A stretch of DNA of 64,000 nt. It comes from Candidatus Koribacter versatilis Ellin345 (GTDB lineage Bacteria; Acidobacteriota; Terriglobia; Terriglobales; Acidobacteriaceae). A program made the translations under genes and the position numbers. Below are positions 1 to 8,606 of the stretch, one piece after another (positions within the stretch are counted from its first letter, which is position 1; every line of letters begins with the position of its first letter). The DNA lies in the NCBI RefSeq assembly GCF_000014005.1, contig NC_008009.1:3348001-3412000 (forward strand), given 5' to 3'. The notes under the pieces were generated by a model that was not told where the DNA came from, did not search any database, and saw nothing but the letters and a program-made list of their open reading frames with translations.

Positions 1-765
1 CACCTGGGCGTGGCCGCGCTGAATATTGGCTACGGCGGCGAGACCGATGGCGGTATCTATCACTCCATCTACGACGATTTCTACTGGTATACGCACTTCG
101 GCGATCCGAGCTTCCAGTACGGACGTGCGTTGTCGCAGACCGGTGGAACGCTGGTGATGCGGATGGCGGATGCGGATGTGCTTCCCTTCCAGTTCACAAA
201 TGCCGCCGAGACCGTTGGCAGGTTCGTGAATGAATTGAAGAAGCAGCTGAAGGAGAAGCAGGACGAAATCGCCGAATTGAACACAGAGATTGATGAAGGT
301 ATGTTCACGGCGACGGCGGACCCGACCAAGAAATTTGTGCCTCCGCCGAAGGAGCAGGTGCCTCCGTTCTTGAACTTCGCGCCGCTGGATAACGCGGTGG
401 TGACCTTCAAGAAGAGCGCCGAACGTTACGACAAGGCAATGAAGGCGCTCGTCAAGGCCGGCTTGCCGACTGGCGACAAAACAGCCGAGCTGAACAAGTT
501 GCTCATCCAGAGCGAGCGTGCGTACACAAATGCACAGGGGCTTGCGGAGCGGCCGTGGTTCAAGCACATGATCTATGCACCGGGCGCTTACACCGGCTAC
601 GGCGTCAAGACGATTCCAACCGTGCATGAGCCGATGGACGCGAAGAAGTGGGCGCAGGCAGATGCCGGCGTACCAGCAGCAGCCAAGGCAATTGAGGACG
701 AAGCCAAGCTGGTGGACTCCGCGGCGGAAGCGGTGGAGAAGTTGGCGGGCGAGGCTGGAAAGTAG
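1..765 (+). CDS. M28 family (PSMA/transferrin-receptor-like) carboxypeptidase, C-terminal part
   Basis: The reading frame is open from base 1, so the gene begins outside the window; 254 residues remain. They contain the YHSIYDD motif that carries the last zinc-ligand histidine of M28B glutamate carboxypeptidases, followed by an alpha-helical region corresponding to the transferrin-receptor-like dimerisation domain (WFKH near the end matches the paralogue at 4354-6492). The remaining metal ligands lie upstream of the window. By family it should be a secreted or periplasmic zinc exopeptidase. A strong intrinsic terminator at 787-809 closes the transcription unit. It is a paralogue of the complete gene 3.6 kb downstream, but its helical tail is longer and Lys/Glu-rich. 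Confidence 0.85.
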   Translation, partial: HLGVAALNIGYGGETDGGIYHSIYDDFYWYTHFGDPSFQYGRALSQTGGTLVMRMADADVLPFQFTNAAETVGRFVNELKKQLKEKQDEIAELNTEIDEGMFTATADPTKKFVPPPKEQVPPFLNFAPLDNAVVTFKKSAERYDKAMKALVKAGLPTGDKTAELNKLLIQSERAYTNAQGLAERPWFKHMIYAPGAYTGYGVKTIPTVHEPMDAKKWAQADAGVPAAAKAIEDEAKLVDSAAEAVEKLAGEAGK

Positions 766-786
766 AAACTCACACAGTAAAAATAA

Positions 787-809
787 GGGGCCGTATTGGC
801 CCCTTTTTT
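787..809 (+). terminator. Intrinsic terminator after the first M28 gene
   Basis: Perfect 6-bp stem GGGGCC/GGCCCC with a 5-base loop (GTATT), followed directly by six T residues. It lies 22 bases after the stop codon of the peptidase fragment and before the S15 gene. Confidence 0.85.
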
Positions 810-825
810 GTTGCTCCGTTACAAT
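796..825 (+). promoter_or_regulatory. Candidate sigma-70-type promoter for the S15 hydrolase
   Basis: TTGGCC at 796-801 and TACAAT at 820-825 are separated by 18 bases, and the start codon lies about 50 bases downstream. The -35 box sits inside the preceding terminator stem. This is pattern matching only, with an imperfect -35. Confidence 0.3.
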
Positions 826-876
826 CGTCGGCCTAAGTGGGTTAGCGCTCTTCTTCATTGGGGAAACATCTTGAGA

Positions 877-2793
877 ATGTATGAACTGCTTTTGAAGCGG
901 GTGCTGCTCGGCATCCTGGCGATTGTGTGGGTCACGGCAGCGGTCGCGCAGGATGATGACGACGCGAACAGCAAATTCGATGTCAAAGCCCATTACACGA
1001 AGTACGAATACCGGATCCCGATGCGTGATGGAGTACGCCTCTTTACCGCGGTGTACGTGCCGAAGGACCAAGCGAAGCCTTATCCATTCATGATGGAGCG
1101 GACGCCGTACACGGTGGGACCGTATGGCTCAGACAACTATCCCAAGAATGTAGGGCCGGCGCAGGAGTTTGCGGAGGCGGGTTACATCTTTGTTTACCAG
1201 GATGTGCGCGGGCGGTGGATGTCGGAGGGCAAGTGGGAGGAGATGACGCCCCACATCGACCATCCCAACGGCCCCAAAGACGTGGACGAGAGTACGGACA
1301 CCTACGACACCGTAGAGTGGCTGCTGAAGCACGTGCCGAATAACAACGGAAAAGTTGGTATTTGGGGCATTTCGTATCCGGGATTCTATGCGTCGGCGAG
1401 CATCATTGATTCGCATCCGGCGATCAAGGCGGCGAGTCCGCAGGCACCGGTAACCGATCTCTACATGGGCGACGACGCGTACCACAACGGCGCGTTCATG
1501 CTGGCGGCGAACTTCGGCTTCTATACCAGTTTCAAGCAGGAAAAAGCGCCGCTGTTGCCACCCAAGAATGGGCAGGACTTCGATTTTGGCACGGAAGACG
1601 GATACGAGTACTACCTGAAACTGGGAGCGCTGGCGAATTCATTCAAGGTAATTACCGATGAGTTCAATCCGCTGTGGCGCGACCAGGTGGTGAACACCAC
1701 GTATGACGACTACTGGAAGAAGCGCAACATTGCGGCCCATCTGCACAACATCCACTGCGCAGTGTTGAACGTCGGCGGTTGGTTTGATGCCGAGGACGTG
1801 GAAGGGCCGATGAAGACCTTCCGAACCATCGCCAAGAATGATCCCGATACGGTGAACATCCTGGTGGAAGGGCCATGGGCGCACTTTACCTGGTCGGTAG
1901 TGAATGGGAACAAGATGGGCCGCGTGGTGTGGGGCTCGGACACGGCAAAGTACTTCCGCGCCAAGATCGAATTCCGATTTTTCGAGTACTACCTGAAGGG
2001 CGAGGGCGACGGGAAGTTCCCGAAAGCCTATGCGTTCGAAACCGGAACCAATGTTTGGCGTCAGTATTCGAGCTGGCCTCCGGCGGGCGTACAAGCGAAG
2101 ACCCTGTATTTCCGCGAGGGCGGCAAGCTTTCCTTCGAGGCACCGAATACGCAGGGCTTCGATGAATATGTGAGCGATCCGAACCGGCCCGTGCCGTTCG
2201 TGGGTTACACGACGAACGATGTTCCGCAGGAGTACATGGTGAGCGACCAACGCTTCGCTTCGAAGCGAACCGATGTTCTGACCTACCAGACCGATCCCTT
2301 GGAAGAGGATGTGACGATCGCGGGGCCGATTGCGCCTAAGCTGTTCGTCTCGACGACGGGAACGGATTCGGATTTCGACGTAAAGCTGATTGATGTTTAT
2401 CCAAGCGATTATCCGGATCCCGAAGAAAAGTCGGAGAAGTTCGACGATGTAAAGTTGCCGACAGAGCCGATGACGGGCTATCAGCAATTGCTGCGCGGCG
2501 AGCCGTTCCGCGGAAAGTTCCGGCACAGTTTCGAAAAGCCAGAACCGTTCACGCCGGGCAAAACGGAGACCATCGAGTTCACCATGCCTGACGTGCACCA
2601 CACGTTCCGGCGCGGACACCGCATCATGGTGCAGATTCAGAGCTCGTGGTTCCCGCTCACGGACCGCAACCCGCAGACGTTCACCGATATTCCGACGGCG
2701 AAGGCGGAACAGTTTGTGAAGGCAACGGAGAGGGTGTATCGGCAGAACGGCGCGGCTAGCGGAGTCGGCGTAATGGTGCTGCCGGCTAAATGA
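877..2793 (+). CDS. Secreted CocE/NonD (S15 family) alpha/beta hydrolase
   Basis: A 638-residue serine hydrolase of the X-Pro dipeptidyl-peptidase/cocaine esterase/alpha-amino-acid-ester-hydrolase family. The ATG at 877 is preferred over the GTG/ATG options at 796 and after because those lie inside the terminator, and because it begins a clear signal peptide (basic LLLKR, a hydrophobic core, cut near AVAQ). The nucleophile is in GISYPG (Ser166). The expected Asp (GWFDAED, about D304) and His (GPWAH, about H336) are present. The C-terminal third is the beta-rich jelly-roll domain of this family. Substrate is not predictable: it could be a peptidase or an ester hydrolase of peptide or amino-acid esters. 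Likely periplasmic, beside another exopeptidase, which suggests peptide scavenging. Confidence 0.88.
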   Translation: MYELLLKRVLLGILAIVWVTAAVAQDDDDANSKFDVKAHYTKYEYRIPMRDGVRLFTAVYVPKDQAKPYPFMMERTPYTVGPYGSDNYPKNVGPAQEFAEAGYIFVYQDVRGRWMSEGKWEEMTPHIDHPNGPKDVDESTDTYDTVEWLLKHVPNNNGKVGIWGISYPGFYASASIIDSHPAIKAASPQAPVTDLYMGDDAYHNGAFMLAANFGFYTSFKQEKAPLLPPKNGQDFDFGTEDGYEYYLKLGALANSFKVITDEFNPLWRDQVVNTTYDDYWKKRNIAAHLHNIHCAVLNVGGWFDAEDVEGPMKTFRTIAKNDPDTVNILVEGPWAHFTWSVVNGNKMGRVVWGSDTAKYFRAKIEFRFFEYYLKGEGDGKFPKAYAFETGTNVWRQYSSWPPAGVQAKTLYFREGGKLSFEAPNTQGFDEYVSDPNRPVPFVGYTTNDVPQEYMVSDQRFASKRTDVLTYQTDPLEEDVTIAGPIAPKLFVSTTGTDSDFDVKLIDVYPSDYPDPEEKSEKFDDVKLPTEPMTGYQQLLRGEPFRGKFRHSFEKPEPFTPGKTETIEFTMPDVHHTFRRGHRIMVQIQSSWFPLTDRNPQTFTDIPTAKAEQFVKATERVYRQNGAASGVGVMVLPAK

Positions 2794-2876
2794 CAGCAGA
2801 TCCTTCGCTTCGCTCAGAATGACAGGAGGGGGCGATGGTGGGATGAGCAGTGTCGTCGGCTGGCCGCGAGAATCTC

Positions 2877-3563
2877 ATGCCGGAATCGATTCTGAGAACC
2901 GAAGAACTGGGGTACAGCGTTGGCGACAAGGTGATCGTCGACGCTGTATCGCTCACGGTCGCGCAAGGCGAGGTGCTTTGCGTGCTCGGGCCGAGCGGCT
3001 CGGGCAAGAGTTCGTTTCTGCGTTTGCTGAACCGGTTGGCTGAACCGACGAGTGGCATGGTGTATCTCGAGGGGAAGGATTATCGCGAGCTCGCGCCGCG
3101 GGAGTTGCGACGACGCGTGGGGATGATTACGCAGCAGGCGTTTCTCTTCCCTGGCAGAGTTGCAGAGAATGTGCGATTTGGACCCAGGCAACGTGGGCAG
3201 GAGATAACGGACGACGCTGTCGAAGAATGTCTGCGGGGCGTGGGACTTAGCGGATATGGTTCGCGACAAGGTTCTACGCTCTCTGGCGGCGAGGCGCAGC
3301 GCGTGTCGATCGCGCGCGCATTAGCCAATGAACCTGTGGTGTTGCTGGCGGATGAACCGACTTCAGCGCTGGATGATTTCTCGAAAAGCGGAATTGAGGC
3401 GTTGCTGCGCGAGATTGTGAAGGCGCGCCAATTGACGTGCGTGATGGTGACGCATGACGTAGCGCAGGCGCGGCGTATGGCGGACCGTGTCGCGTTGTTT
3501 CGCGGTGGACGAGTAGTGGGCTTGGGAACCTTGGCGGAGGTGTTGGATGAACCTGCATCTTGA
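2877..3563 (+). CDS. fetA: ABC transporter ATP-binding protein, FetA (YbbL) type
   Basis: A 228-residue single-nucleotide-binding-domain ATPase: Walker A GPSGSGKSS near residues 38-46, ABC signature LSGGEAQR, and Walker B LLADEPTSALD. ATG at 2877 is chosen; an in-frame GTG at 2850 is possible. The gene overlaps by 17 bases the next one, which encodes a FetB/UPF0014 membrane protein, and this pairing defines the FetAB system, linked in E. coli to iron export and peroxide resistance. Substrate here is inferred from the pairing only. The upstream gap carries a degenerate copy of a short interspersed repeat (around 2799-2825). Confidence 0.85.
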   Translation: MPESILRTEELGYSVGDKVIVDAVSLTVAQGEVLCVLGPSGSGKSSFLRLLNRLAEPTSGMVYLEGKDYRELAPRELRRRVGMITQQAFLFPGRVAENVRFGPRQRGQEITDDAVEECLRGVGLSGYGSRQGSTLSGGEAQRVSIARALANEPVVLLADEPTSALDDFSKSGIEALLREIVKARQLTCVMVTHDVAQARRMADRVALFRGGRVVGLGTLAEVLDEPAS

Positions 3564-4335
3564 GCACCAGACGATCGTCGGATTAACACAGGCAGCAATT
3601 GCTGCAATCGCGGCGTTTGCGGTCGTCCTGGCGGCGAAGACGCGAAAGATCAGCCTCGAGAAAGACACATCCATCGCGCTGATACGCGGGCTGGTGCAGA
3701 TCGTCGCCGTGGGGTCGGTGTTGGTTTTCCTACTGCGCGGGCCGCGTTGGACGAGCGGCTTGATGCTGGCAGCGATGATCGTGGCCGCCGGAAATATCTC
3801 CGCGAAACGCGCTAAGCAGATGCCCGGCGCATTCGCGGTTTCGACGTGGGCCATCGCGTGCGGAGCAGGATCAGTAATTGCTGTAATGACTGCGCTGCGG
3901 GTGATTGATACGTCGATCACTTCGCTGATTCCCGTCGGAAGCATGTTGATTGCGAATGCGATGAATACCAATGGGCTGGCGCTCAATCGCTTCCGGAGCG
4001 ATGTGTTGTCGCACGTTGGGCAGATCGAGACCGCGCTGGCGTTGGGTGCGGATCCGAAGGACAGCGTTGCGCCGTACGTGCAGGAGTCGTCAGAGGCGAG
4101 CCTTATTCCGGCAATTGATTCCATGCGGTCACTTGGGATTGTCTGGATTCCGGGGCTGATGGCGGGTATGTTGCTGTCGGGCGCGAAGCCGCTGTATGCG
4201 TCGATTTACCAGTTTGTAGTGCTGGCAATGATTTTTGCAGCGTCGGGAATTACGTCGCTGGTGAGTATGACGCTGATACGGGCGAAGATTTTTTCGACGG
4301 CGGAGCAGTTGGTGCTGCGCCAAACTGAGAAATAG
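3547..4335 (+). CDS. fetB: UPF0014/FetB-family ABC transporter permease
   Basis: A 262-residue inner-membrane protein with about seven hydrophobic segments and the family hallmarks NISAKRA, GSMLIANAMN and the GIVWIPGLMAGMLLSG stretch near residues 195-215. It overlaps fetA, so the two are probably translationally coupled. By homology with E. coli YbbM/FetB it forms the membrane part of a putative metal (iron) exporter. Length matches the family, and nothing looks damaged. Confidence 0.88.
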   Translation: MNLHLEHQTIVGLTQAAIAAIAAFAVVLAAKTRKISLEKDTSIALIRGLVQIVAVGSVLVFLLRGPRWTSGLMLAAMIVAAGNISAKRAKQMPGAFAVSTWAIACGAGSVIAVMTALRVIDTSITSLIPVGSMLIANAMNTNGLALNRFRSDVLSHVGQIETALALGADPKDSVAPYVQESSEASLIPAIDSMRSLGIVWIPGLMAGMLLSGAKPLYASIYQFVVLAMIFAASGITSLVSMTLIRAKIFSTAEQLVLRQTEK

Positions 4336-4353
4336 ATCTCATCCTGAGGGACC

Positions 4354-6492
4354 ATGCACGTTAGAACGATTGCTTCCCTGCTGTTGATTGCGAACCTGGC
4401 GGTTGCTCAGAGTGCTTCCACGCCGCAGTTGCTGGGCTTTACCGCGGAACACACTAAGGCAGAACTCGAGTACGAGAAGGTGTTCAAGTCTGCGATTTCT
4501 CCGGAGCAGGAGAAGGGGTTCCATCGCGAATTCACGCGGCATCCGCATCCGGCGGGAACGGTTCGCGACAAGGAAGTGGCGGACTACATCGCCAAGACCT
4601 GGAAGGATCAAGGCCTGGAAGATGTGGTGATCCGGCAGTATGACGTGCTGGGGTCGCTGCCGAAGGAAGTGGTCGTCGAGATGACGGCGCCGAAGCCGTA
4701 CAAGGCGGGTTTGCGCGAGGCCGCGTATGACGCCGATCCGGACACGAAGAACCCAGAGGTGCGCACCGCATGGACGAGCATGTCCGCGAGCGGCGAGGTG
4801 ACTGCGCCGATTGTGTACGCGCACAGCGGCAATCCTGGCGATTACGAAGTGCTGAAGAAAAACGGCATCGACGTGAAGGGCAAGATCGTCCTCGTGCGGT
4901 ACTCGAATCCGTACAGCTATCGCGGCTTCAAGGCGCTGACGGCGCAGCGCATGGGCGCAGCGGGAATGCTGGTGTATTCCGATCCGGCGGAAGATGGCTA
5001 CAAGAAAGGCAAAGTGTTTCCTGACGGACCATGGGGGCCGGAAACGCACATCCAGCGCGGCGCGATTACTTATGACTTCATTGTGCCGGGCGATCCGCTG
5101 ACGCCGGGATGGGCGTCGGTGCCGGGAGCGAAGCGAATCGAAAAAAGTGAAGCGCAGTCGCTGCCGAAGATCATGGCGGTGCCGATGTCGTGGCACGATG
5201 TGAAGCCGCTGCTGGAGAACATGGGCGGCCCTCTGGCGCCGAAGGACTGGCAAGGCGGGCTGCCGATCAAGTACACCCTGGGCGGCGTGGGGCAGGTGCA
5301 CCTGAAGGTGCAAATGGATGACAGTGTCGCTCCGTATTACGTGGTGGAGGCGCGGATCAAGGGCTCGGAGCATCCTGAGGAGTGGGTGGTGCTCGGCAAT
5401 CATCATGACGCGTGGGAGTTTGGCGGCGTGGACCCGAGCAGCGGCACTGCGTCGATGATGGAGATGACGCGCTCGCTCGGCGCACTTTTGCAAAAGGGAC
5501 AGCGCCCGAAACGAACTCTCGTTTTCTGCTCGTGGGATGGCGAAGAGGTTGGGCTGACGGGATCAACCGAGTGGGGCGAGCAGTTTGAGAAAGAGCTGAA
5601 GGAAAAAGCGGTCGCGTACCTAAACGTAGACGAGGCGACGTCGGGCAGAGATTTTCATGGCAGCGCCGTGGCTTCGCTCATCCCCGAAATGCTCGAGCTA
5701 AGCGACTCGGTGAAGGATCCGGCAAGTGGCACTTCTCTGCGCGAAGCATGGCGCAAGACGGTGGCGCGTGAGAAGAAGGAAGCGAAGGAAATCGCGCCGA
5801 GGACCGATGCCGACATCGTGGATGTGCGCATTGGCAGCGGCTCCGACCACACCGTGTTTCTGAATCACGATGGCGTGCCGGTGGTGGAGTTGCAATTCGA
5901 CGGCCCGTACGGTGTGTATCACTCGATGTACGACGATTTCTACTGGATCAACCATTTCGGCGACCCGGGATACCGATACCACACGGTGATGTCGCAACTG
6001 TGGGGGACGCTGGCGCTGCGGCTCGCGGATGCCGACATCCTGCCCTTTGATTTTGGCGCGTACGCGGGCAAGGTGCGCGAGTTTGTGAAGGAAGAGCAGG
6101 AGAAGCCGGACGCCGACAAGAACCTCAATGTCGCGCCGCTCCTGAAAGCTCTTGATGAATTTGAGACCGAAGGCCAGCTGCTGGGCTCGGCGGCGAAGAA
6201 GAAGTTGGCGTCCGGCAAACTCGATGCCGAACAGGTGCAGGAAGTGAATCGCGCAATCATGCAGGTGGAGCGGAACTGGCTAAATCCGGACGGCATCCCC
6301 GGGCGACCGTGGTTCAAGCACACGCTGTACGCAGCACGATATACCTATGCGCATCTTGAGTTGCCGGGGCTGACCGAAGCCGTTGAAGCAAAGGACTGGG
6401 CGACGGCGAAGCAGCAGGCGGCGATCCTGGAGCGCGCAGTGAGGAACAACACGCAACTGCTGCACGAGGCGCGGGCGAGGATTTGGTATTAA
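4354..6492 (+). CDS. Secreted M28 (PSMA/glutamate carboxypeptidase II-like) zinc peptidase
   Basis: Complete 712-residue protein with an N-terminal signal peptide (cleavage near AVAQS). A PA-domain insertion covers roughly residues 150-290. The di-zinc M28 ligands are all visible: H350 in GNHHDAW, D360 in GGVDPSSG, E397/E398 in WDGEEVG, D426 in LNVDEA and H523 in YHSMYDD. A transferrin-receptor-like helical dimerisation domain follows. By family it is a periplasmic carboxypeptidase cutting C-terminal acidic or other residues from peptides. It is paralogous to the fragment at 1-765. Its TAA stop shares the TTAA tetranucleotide with the stop of the convergent downstream gene. Confidence 0.92.
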   Translation: MHVRTIASLLLIANLAVAQSASTPQLLGFTAEHTKAELEYEKVFKSAISPEQEKGFHREFTRHPHPAGTVRDKEVADYIAKTWKDQGLEDVVIRQYDVLGSLPKEVVVEMTAPKPYKAGLREAAYDADPDTKNPEVRTAWTSMSASGEVTAPIVYAHSGNPGDYEVLKKNGIDVKGKIVLVRYSNPYSYRGFKALTAQRMGAAGMLVYSDPAEDGYKKGKVFPDGPWGPETHIQRGAITYDFIVPGDPLTPGWASVPGAKRIEKSEAQSLPKIMAVPMSWHDVKPLLENMGGPLAPKDWQGGLPIKYTLGGVGQVHLKVQMDDSVAPYYVVEARIKGSEHPEEWVVLGNHHDAWEFGGVDPSSGTASMMEMTRSLGALLQKGQRPKRTLVFCSWDGEEVGLTGSTEWGEQFEKELKEKAVAYLNVDEATSGRDFHGSAVASLIPEMLELSDSVKDPASGTSLREAWRKTVAREKKEAKEIAPRTDADIVDVRIGSGSDHTVFLNHDGVPVVELQFDGPYGVYHSMYDDFYWINHFGDPGYRYHTVMSQLWGTLALRLADADILPFDFGAYAGKVREFVKEEQEKPDADKNLNVAPLLKALDEFETEGQLLGSAAKKKLASGKLDAEQVQEVNRAIMQVERNWLNPDGIPGRPWFKHTLYAARYTYAHLELPGLTEAVEAKDWATAKQQAAILERAVRNNTQLLHEARARIWY

Positions 6493-7628
6493 GCTTCGGC
6501 GTGATTGCTGTATTCGGCGGTGTGCGTGTCATCCACGCTCGCAAAGGGGAGCTTGTGGATGGACCCGCGAATTTCGCTGAGAGTGAGTCCCATCGCGTAA
6601 CCCTTCAGGATTGATTTCTTCATTCCCGGAACTTTCAGCATGGCGAAGCCGGCGTTGAGGTGTCCGTAGAATTTGCCGATGGCGCGCTCGCAGAACTCGA
6701 GATCATCGCGGACGTCGGCGAGTGCTTGCGCGTAGGACACGTGCGGTGCTTCGGAGTTTTGCAGCAGCGCACTGGCGGCTGCCTGACCGCTCTTGATCGC
6801 GTTGTAGATGCCTTCGCCGCTGAGCGGATCGGTCATGCCGGCGGCATCGCCCACCAGGAATATGCGTTTGTGCTTGGGCTCGTAACGCATGCCGCCGATG
6901 CCGAGGTAGTGCCCGACGAAGTGCGAATACTCATCACTGCCGAACTTTCGCTTCAGGTAGTTCGCGAGCAGGTCGCGTGAGAGTTTCACGACTTCGGCGC
7001 TTTCCGTGCAGAGGCCGACGTTGAGATGATCGCCCTTGTGGAAGGACCACGCATAACCGCGCGGAACCACGCCGAAATCGATCTCCATGGCCTTCGCATT
7101 TTTGTGGACCGGAGCGTGGGCCTCGACGGCGATAGCGCGTCGGAACCAGGGTTGTGCGCCGAGCAGGAGACGAACTTTGCTGTTCGCACCGTCAGCCCCA
7201 AGAAGGTACTCGGCATGGAATTCGCCGTCGCGCGTGCGCAAGACGACGTGATCGGGAAACTCTTCTACGCCGGTAATCTCGCTGATCTTCTGAAAGCGCG
7301 CACCGGCTTCGAGCGTCTGGCGCAGGCAGAAATCGTCGAACTCGGCGCGCACGGTCATGAAGCAGATGGGATGTTTGCCGCGGAGTTCGATGGGCTCAGC
7401 CAGATTGTTGGTCACCTGCAGGCCCTTGGCGACGATGCGCACGACCGGAGTTACGCTGTAGCGCAGCGCTTTGAGTGTTTTGACCGTCAGGCCGCCGCCG
7501 CACGGCTTTACGCGCGGAAACTCACTGCGATCGAGCAGCAGGACAGAGTGGCCAGCCTTGGCCAGGTCATACGCCGCCGCTGTGCCGGATGGACCAGCAC
7601 CAACGATGATGAAACTTTGGTGACCCAC
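6489..7628 (-). CDS. Geranylgeranyl-reductase-family FAD-dependent oxidoreductase
   Basis: A 379-residue flavoprotein of the p-hydroxybenzoate-hydroxylase fold. The N-terminal Rossmann motif GAGPSGTAAAYDLAKAG is at residues 9-25. The family motif PCGGGL follows near 43, GADGANSKVR lies mid-protein and the FAD-binding GDAAGMTDPLSGEGI is near residue 260. Start is GTG at 7628, nine bases after the esterase stop. Family members reduce isoprenoid chains (chlorophyll phytol, archaeal lipids, menaquinone side chains). Without chlorophyll genes nearby, a quinone or polyprenyl substrate is plausible but unproven. It is the last gene of a minus-strand run starting near 12632. Confidence 0.85.
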   Translation of the reverse strand: MGHQSFIIVGAGPSGTAAAYDLAKAGHSVLLLDRSEFPRVKPCGGGLTVKTLKALRYSVTPVVRIVAKGLQVTNNLAEPIELRGKHPICFMTVRAEFDDFCLRQTLEAGARFQKISEITGVEEFPDHVVLRTRDGEFHAEYLLGADGANSKVRLLLGAQPWFRRAIAVEAHAPVHKNAKAMEIDFGVVPRGYAWSFHKGDHLNVGLCTESAEVVKLSRDLLANYLKRKFGSDEYSHFVGHYLGIGGMRYEPKHKRIFLVGDAAGMTDPLSGEGIYNAIKSGQAAASALLQNSEAPHVSYAQALADVRDDLEFCERAIGKFYGHLNAGFAMLKVPGMKKSILKGYAMGLTLSEIRGSIHKLPFASVDDTHTAEYSNHAEA

Positions 7629-7637
7629 ACTAAGATT

Positions 7638-8597
7638 CTACTTCGAGGACGCTGCTCCTGTCGCAGCCGGATGTTTGGCGAACTCGCGCGAGTGGAACTC
7701 CATGACTTCCCCGATGTGGGTGAGGAAATATTGCAGCGAGTGTTCTCCGGGATAGAGCCTGAACGTGTGCGGAATTTTGGCCGCAGTGAGTTGCTTGTCG
7801 AGCGCGGCGGCACCTTCATCAAAGCCGTAGCCATCCTGCTGGCCGCAGTTGAAGTAGATGGCGAGGCGAGAGATTCCTGCGGCGTTTTGCTTGGCAAGCT
7901 CGAACGGATCATTCGCACGCCAGTGTGCGGCGTCGATCGGAGATCCGAAAACGCTGCCGAGAAGACGCGCGCGCGGAGCGCCGGATTGCATTCCCTGATC
8001 GAGGATCTTGGGAGAATCGCTGAAAAGAGCGGCGCTTTCTGCACTCACCGCCGAGAACTTTTGCGGGTTGGCGAAGGCGAAGCGGAACGCACCGTAGCCG
8101 CCCATAGAGATGCCGCTGATGGCGCGTCCGCTGCGGTCAGTGCGGGCGCGGTATTTGTGCTCGATGAACGGGATGAATTCATCGAGGAAGAAGTCACTGT
8201 AACGCGTTTTGCCATCGGCCGAGTTGATATAGAACGTGGCCCATCCGGCAGGCGTAGCGATGAGGAAATCACCAATCTTGTTTTGTGCGCGCAGGTCGCT
8301 GATCAGGTTCCACGCGCCCATGTTCACGAGGCTCTGCTGGTTGTCGCCGAGGCCGTGGAGAAAATAGAGGACGGGGAACTTGGTCGTCTTCGCGGAATCG
8401 TACGACTGCGGGATCAGGACGCAGTAGGGAACGTCGCGATGGAGAAGCTTGCTCGGCATCGAAGCGCAGTCGATGCGGGATTGAGCAGGCGCGATGATCG
8501 TTGCGCAAACGAAAAAGAACAGAACAACGCATTTTCGGAGCAGATAGGGGTCCTTCGACTGCGCGGCTGCGCCGCTCCGCTCAGGATGACAGGGCAT
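7638..8597 (-). CDS. Secreted alpha/beta-hydrolase-fold esterase (esterase D/PHB-depolymerase-like)
   Basis: About 319 residues. The catalytic serine lies in GISMGG, and the GEHS motif near the C terminus probably carries the catalytic histidine. The fold matches tributyrin or acetyl-xylan type esterases (YFLHGLGDN early in the domain). A hydrophobic stretch (VVLFFFVCATIIAPAQ) looks like a signal peptide. The start is uncertain: ATG at 8597 (or TTG at 8603) puts some 20 residues before that hydrophobic core, and these are encoded by a short interspersed repeat (8551-8592). The native start may be a non-ATG codon just inside. It lies nine bases downstream of the permease gene and nine upstream of the flavoprotein. 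Confidence 0.8.
   Translation of the reverse strand: MPCHPERSGAAAQSKDPYLLRKCVVLFFFVCATIIAPAQSRIDCASMPSKLLHRDVPYCVLIPQSYDSAKTTKFPVLYFLHGLGDNQQSLVNMGAWNLISDLRAQNKIGDFLIATPAGWATFYINSADGKTRYSDFFLDEFIPFIEHKYRARTDRSGRAISGISMGGYGAFRFAFANPQKFSAVSAESAALFSDSPKILDQGMQSGAPRARLLGSVFGSPIDAAHWRANDPFELAKQNAAGISRLAIYFNCGQQDGYGFDEGAAALDKQLTAAKIPHTFRLYPGEHSLQYFLTHIGEVMEFHSREFAKHPAATGAASSK
8551..8592. repeat. Short interspersed palindromic element (TCCTTCG...AGGATGACA type)
   Basis: Begins TCCTTCGACTGCGC, has a GC-rich inverted centre (GCGGCTGCGCCGC), and ends CGCTCAGGATGACAG. Related degenerate pieces lie at 2799-2825 (TCCTTCGCTTCGCTCAGAATGACAG) and 4338-4351 (CTCATCCTGAGGGA). Read on the minus strand it gives HPERS...AQSKDP, a peptide often seen as an artefact at protein N termini in acidobacterial annotations (from memory). 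Here it runs into the 5' end of the esterase frame. Confidence 0.6.
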
Positions 8598-8606
8598 CTT
8601 CAAATT

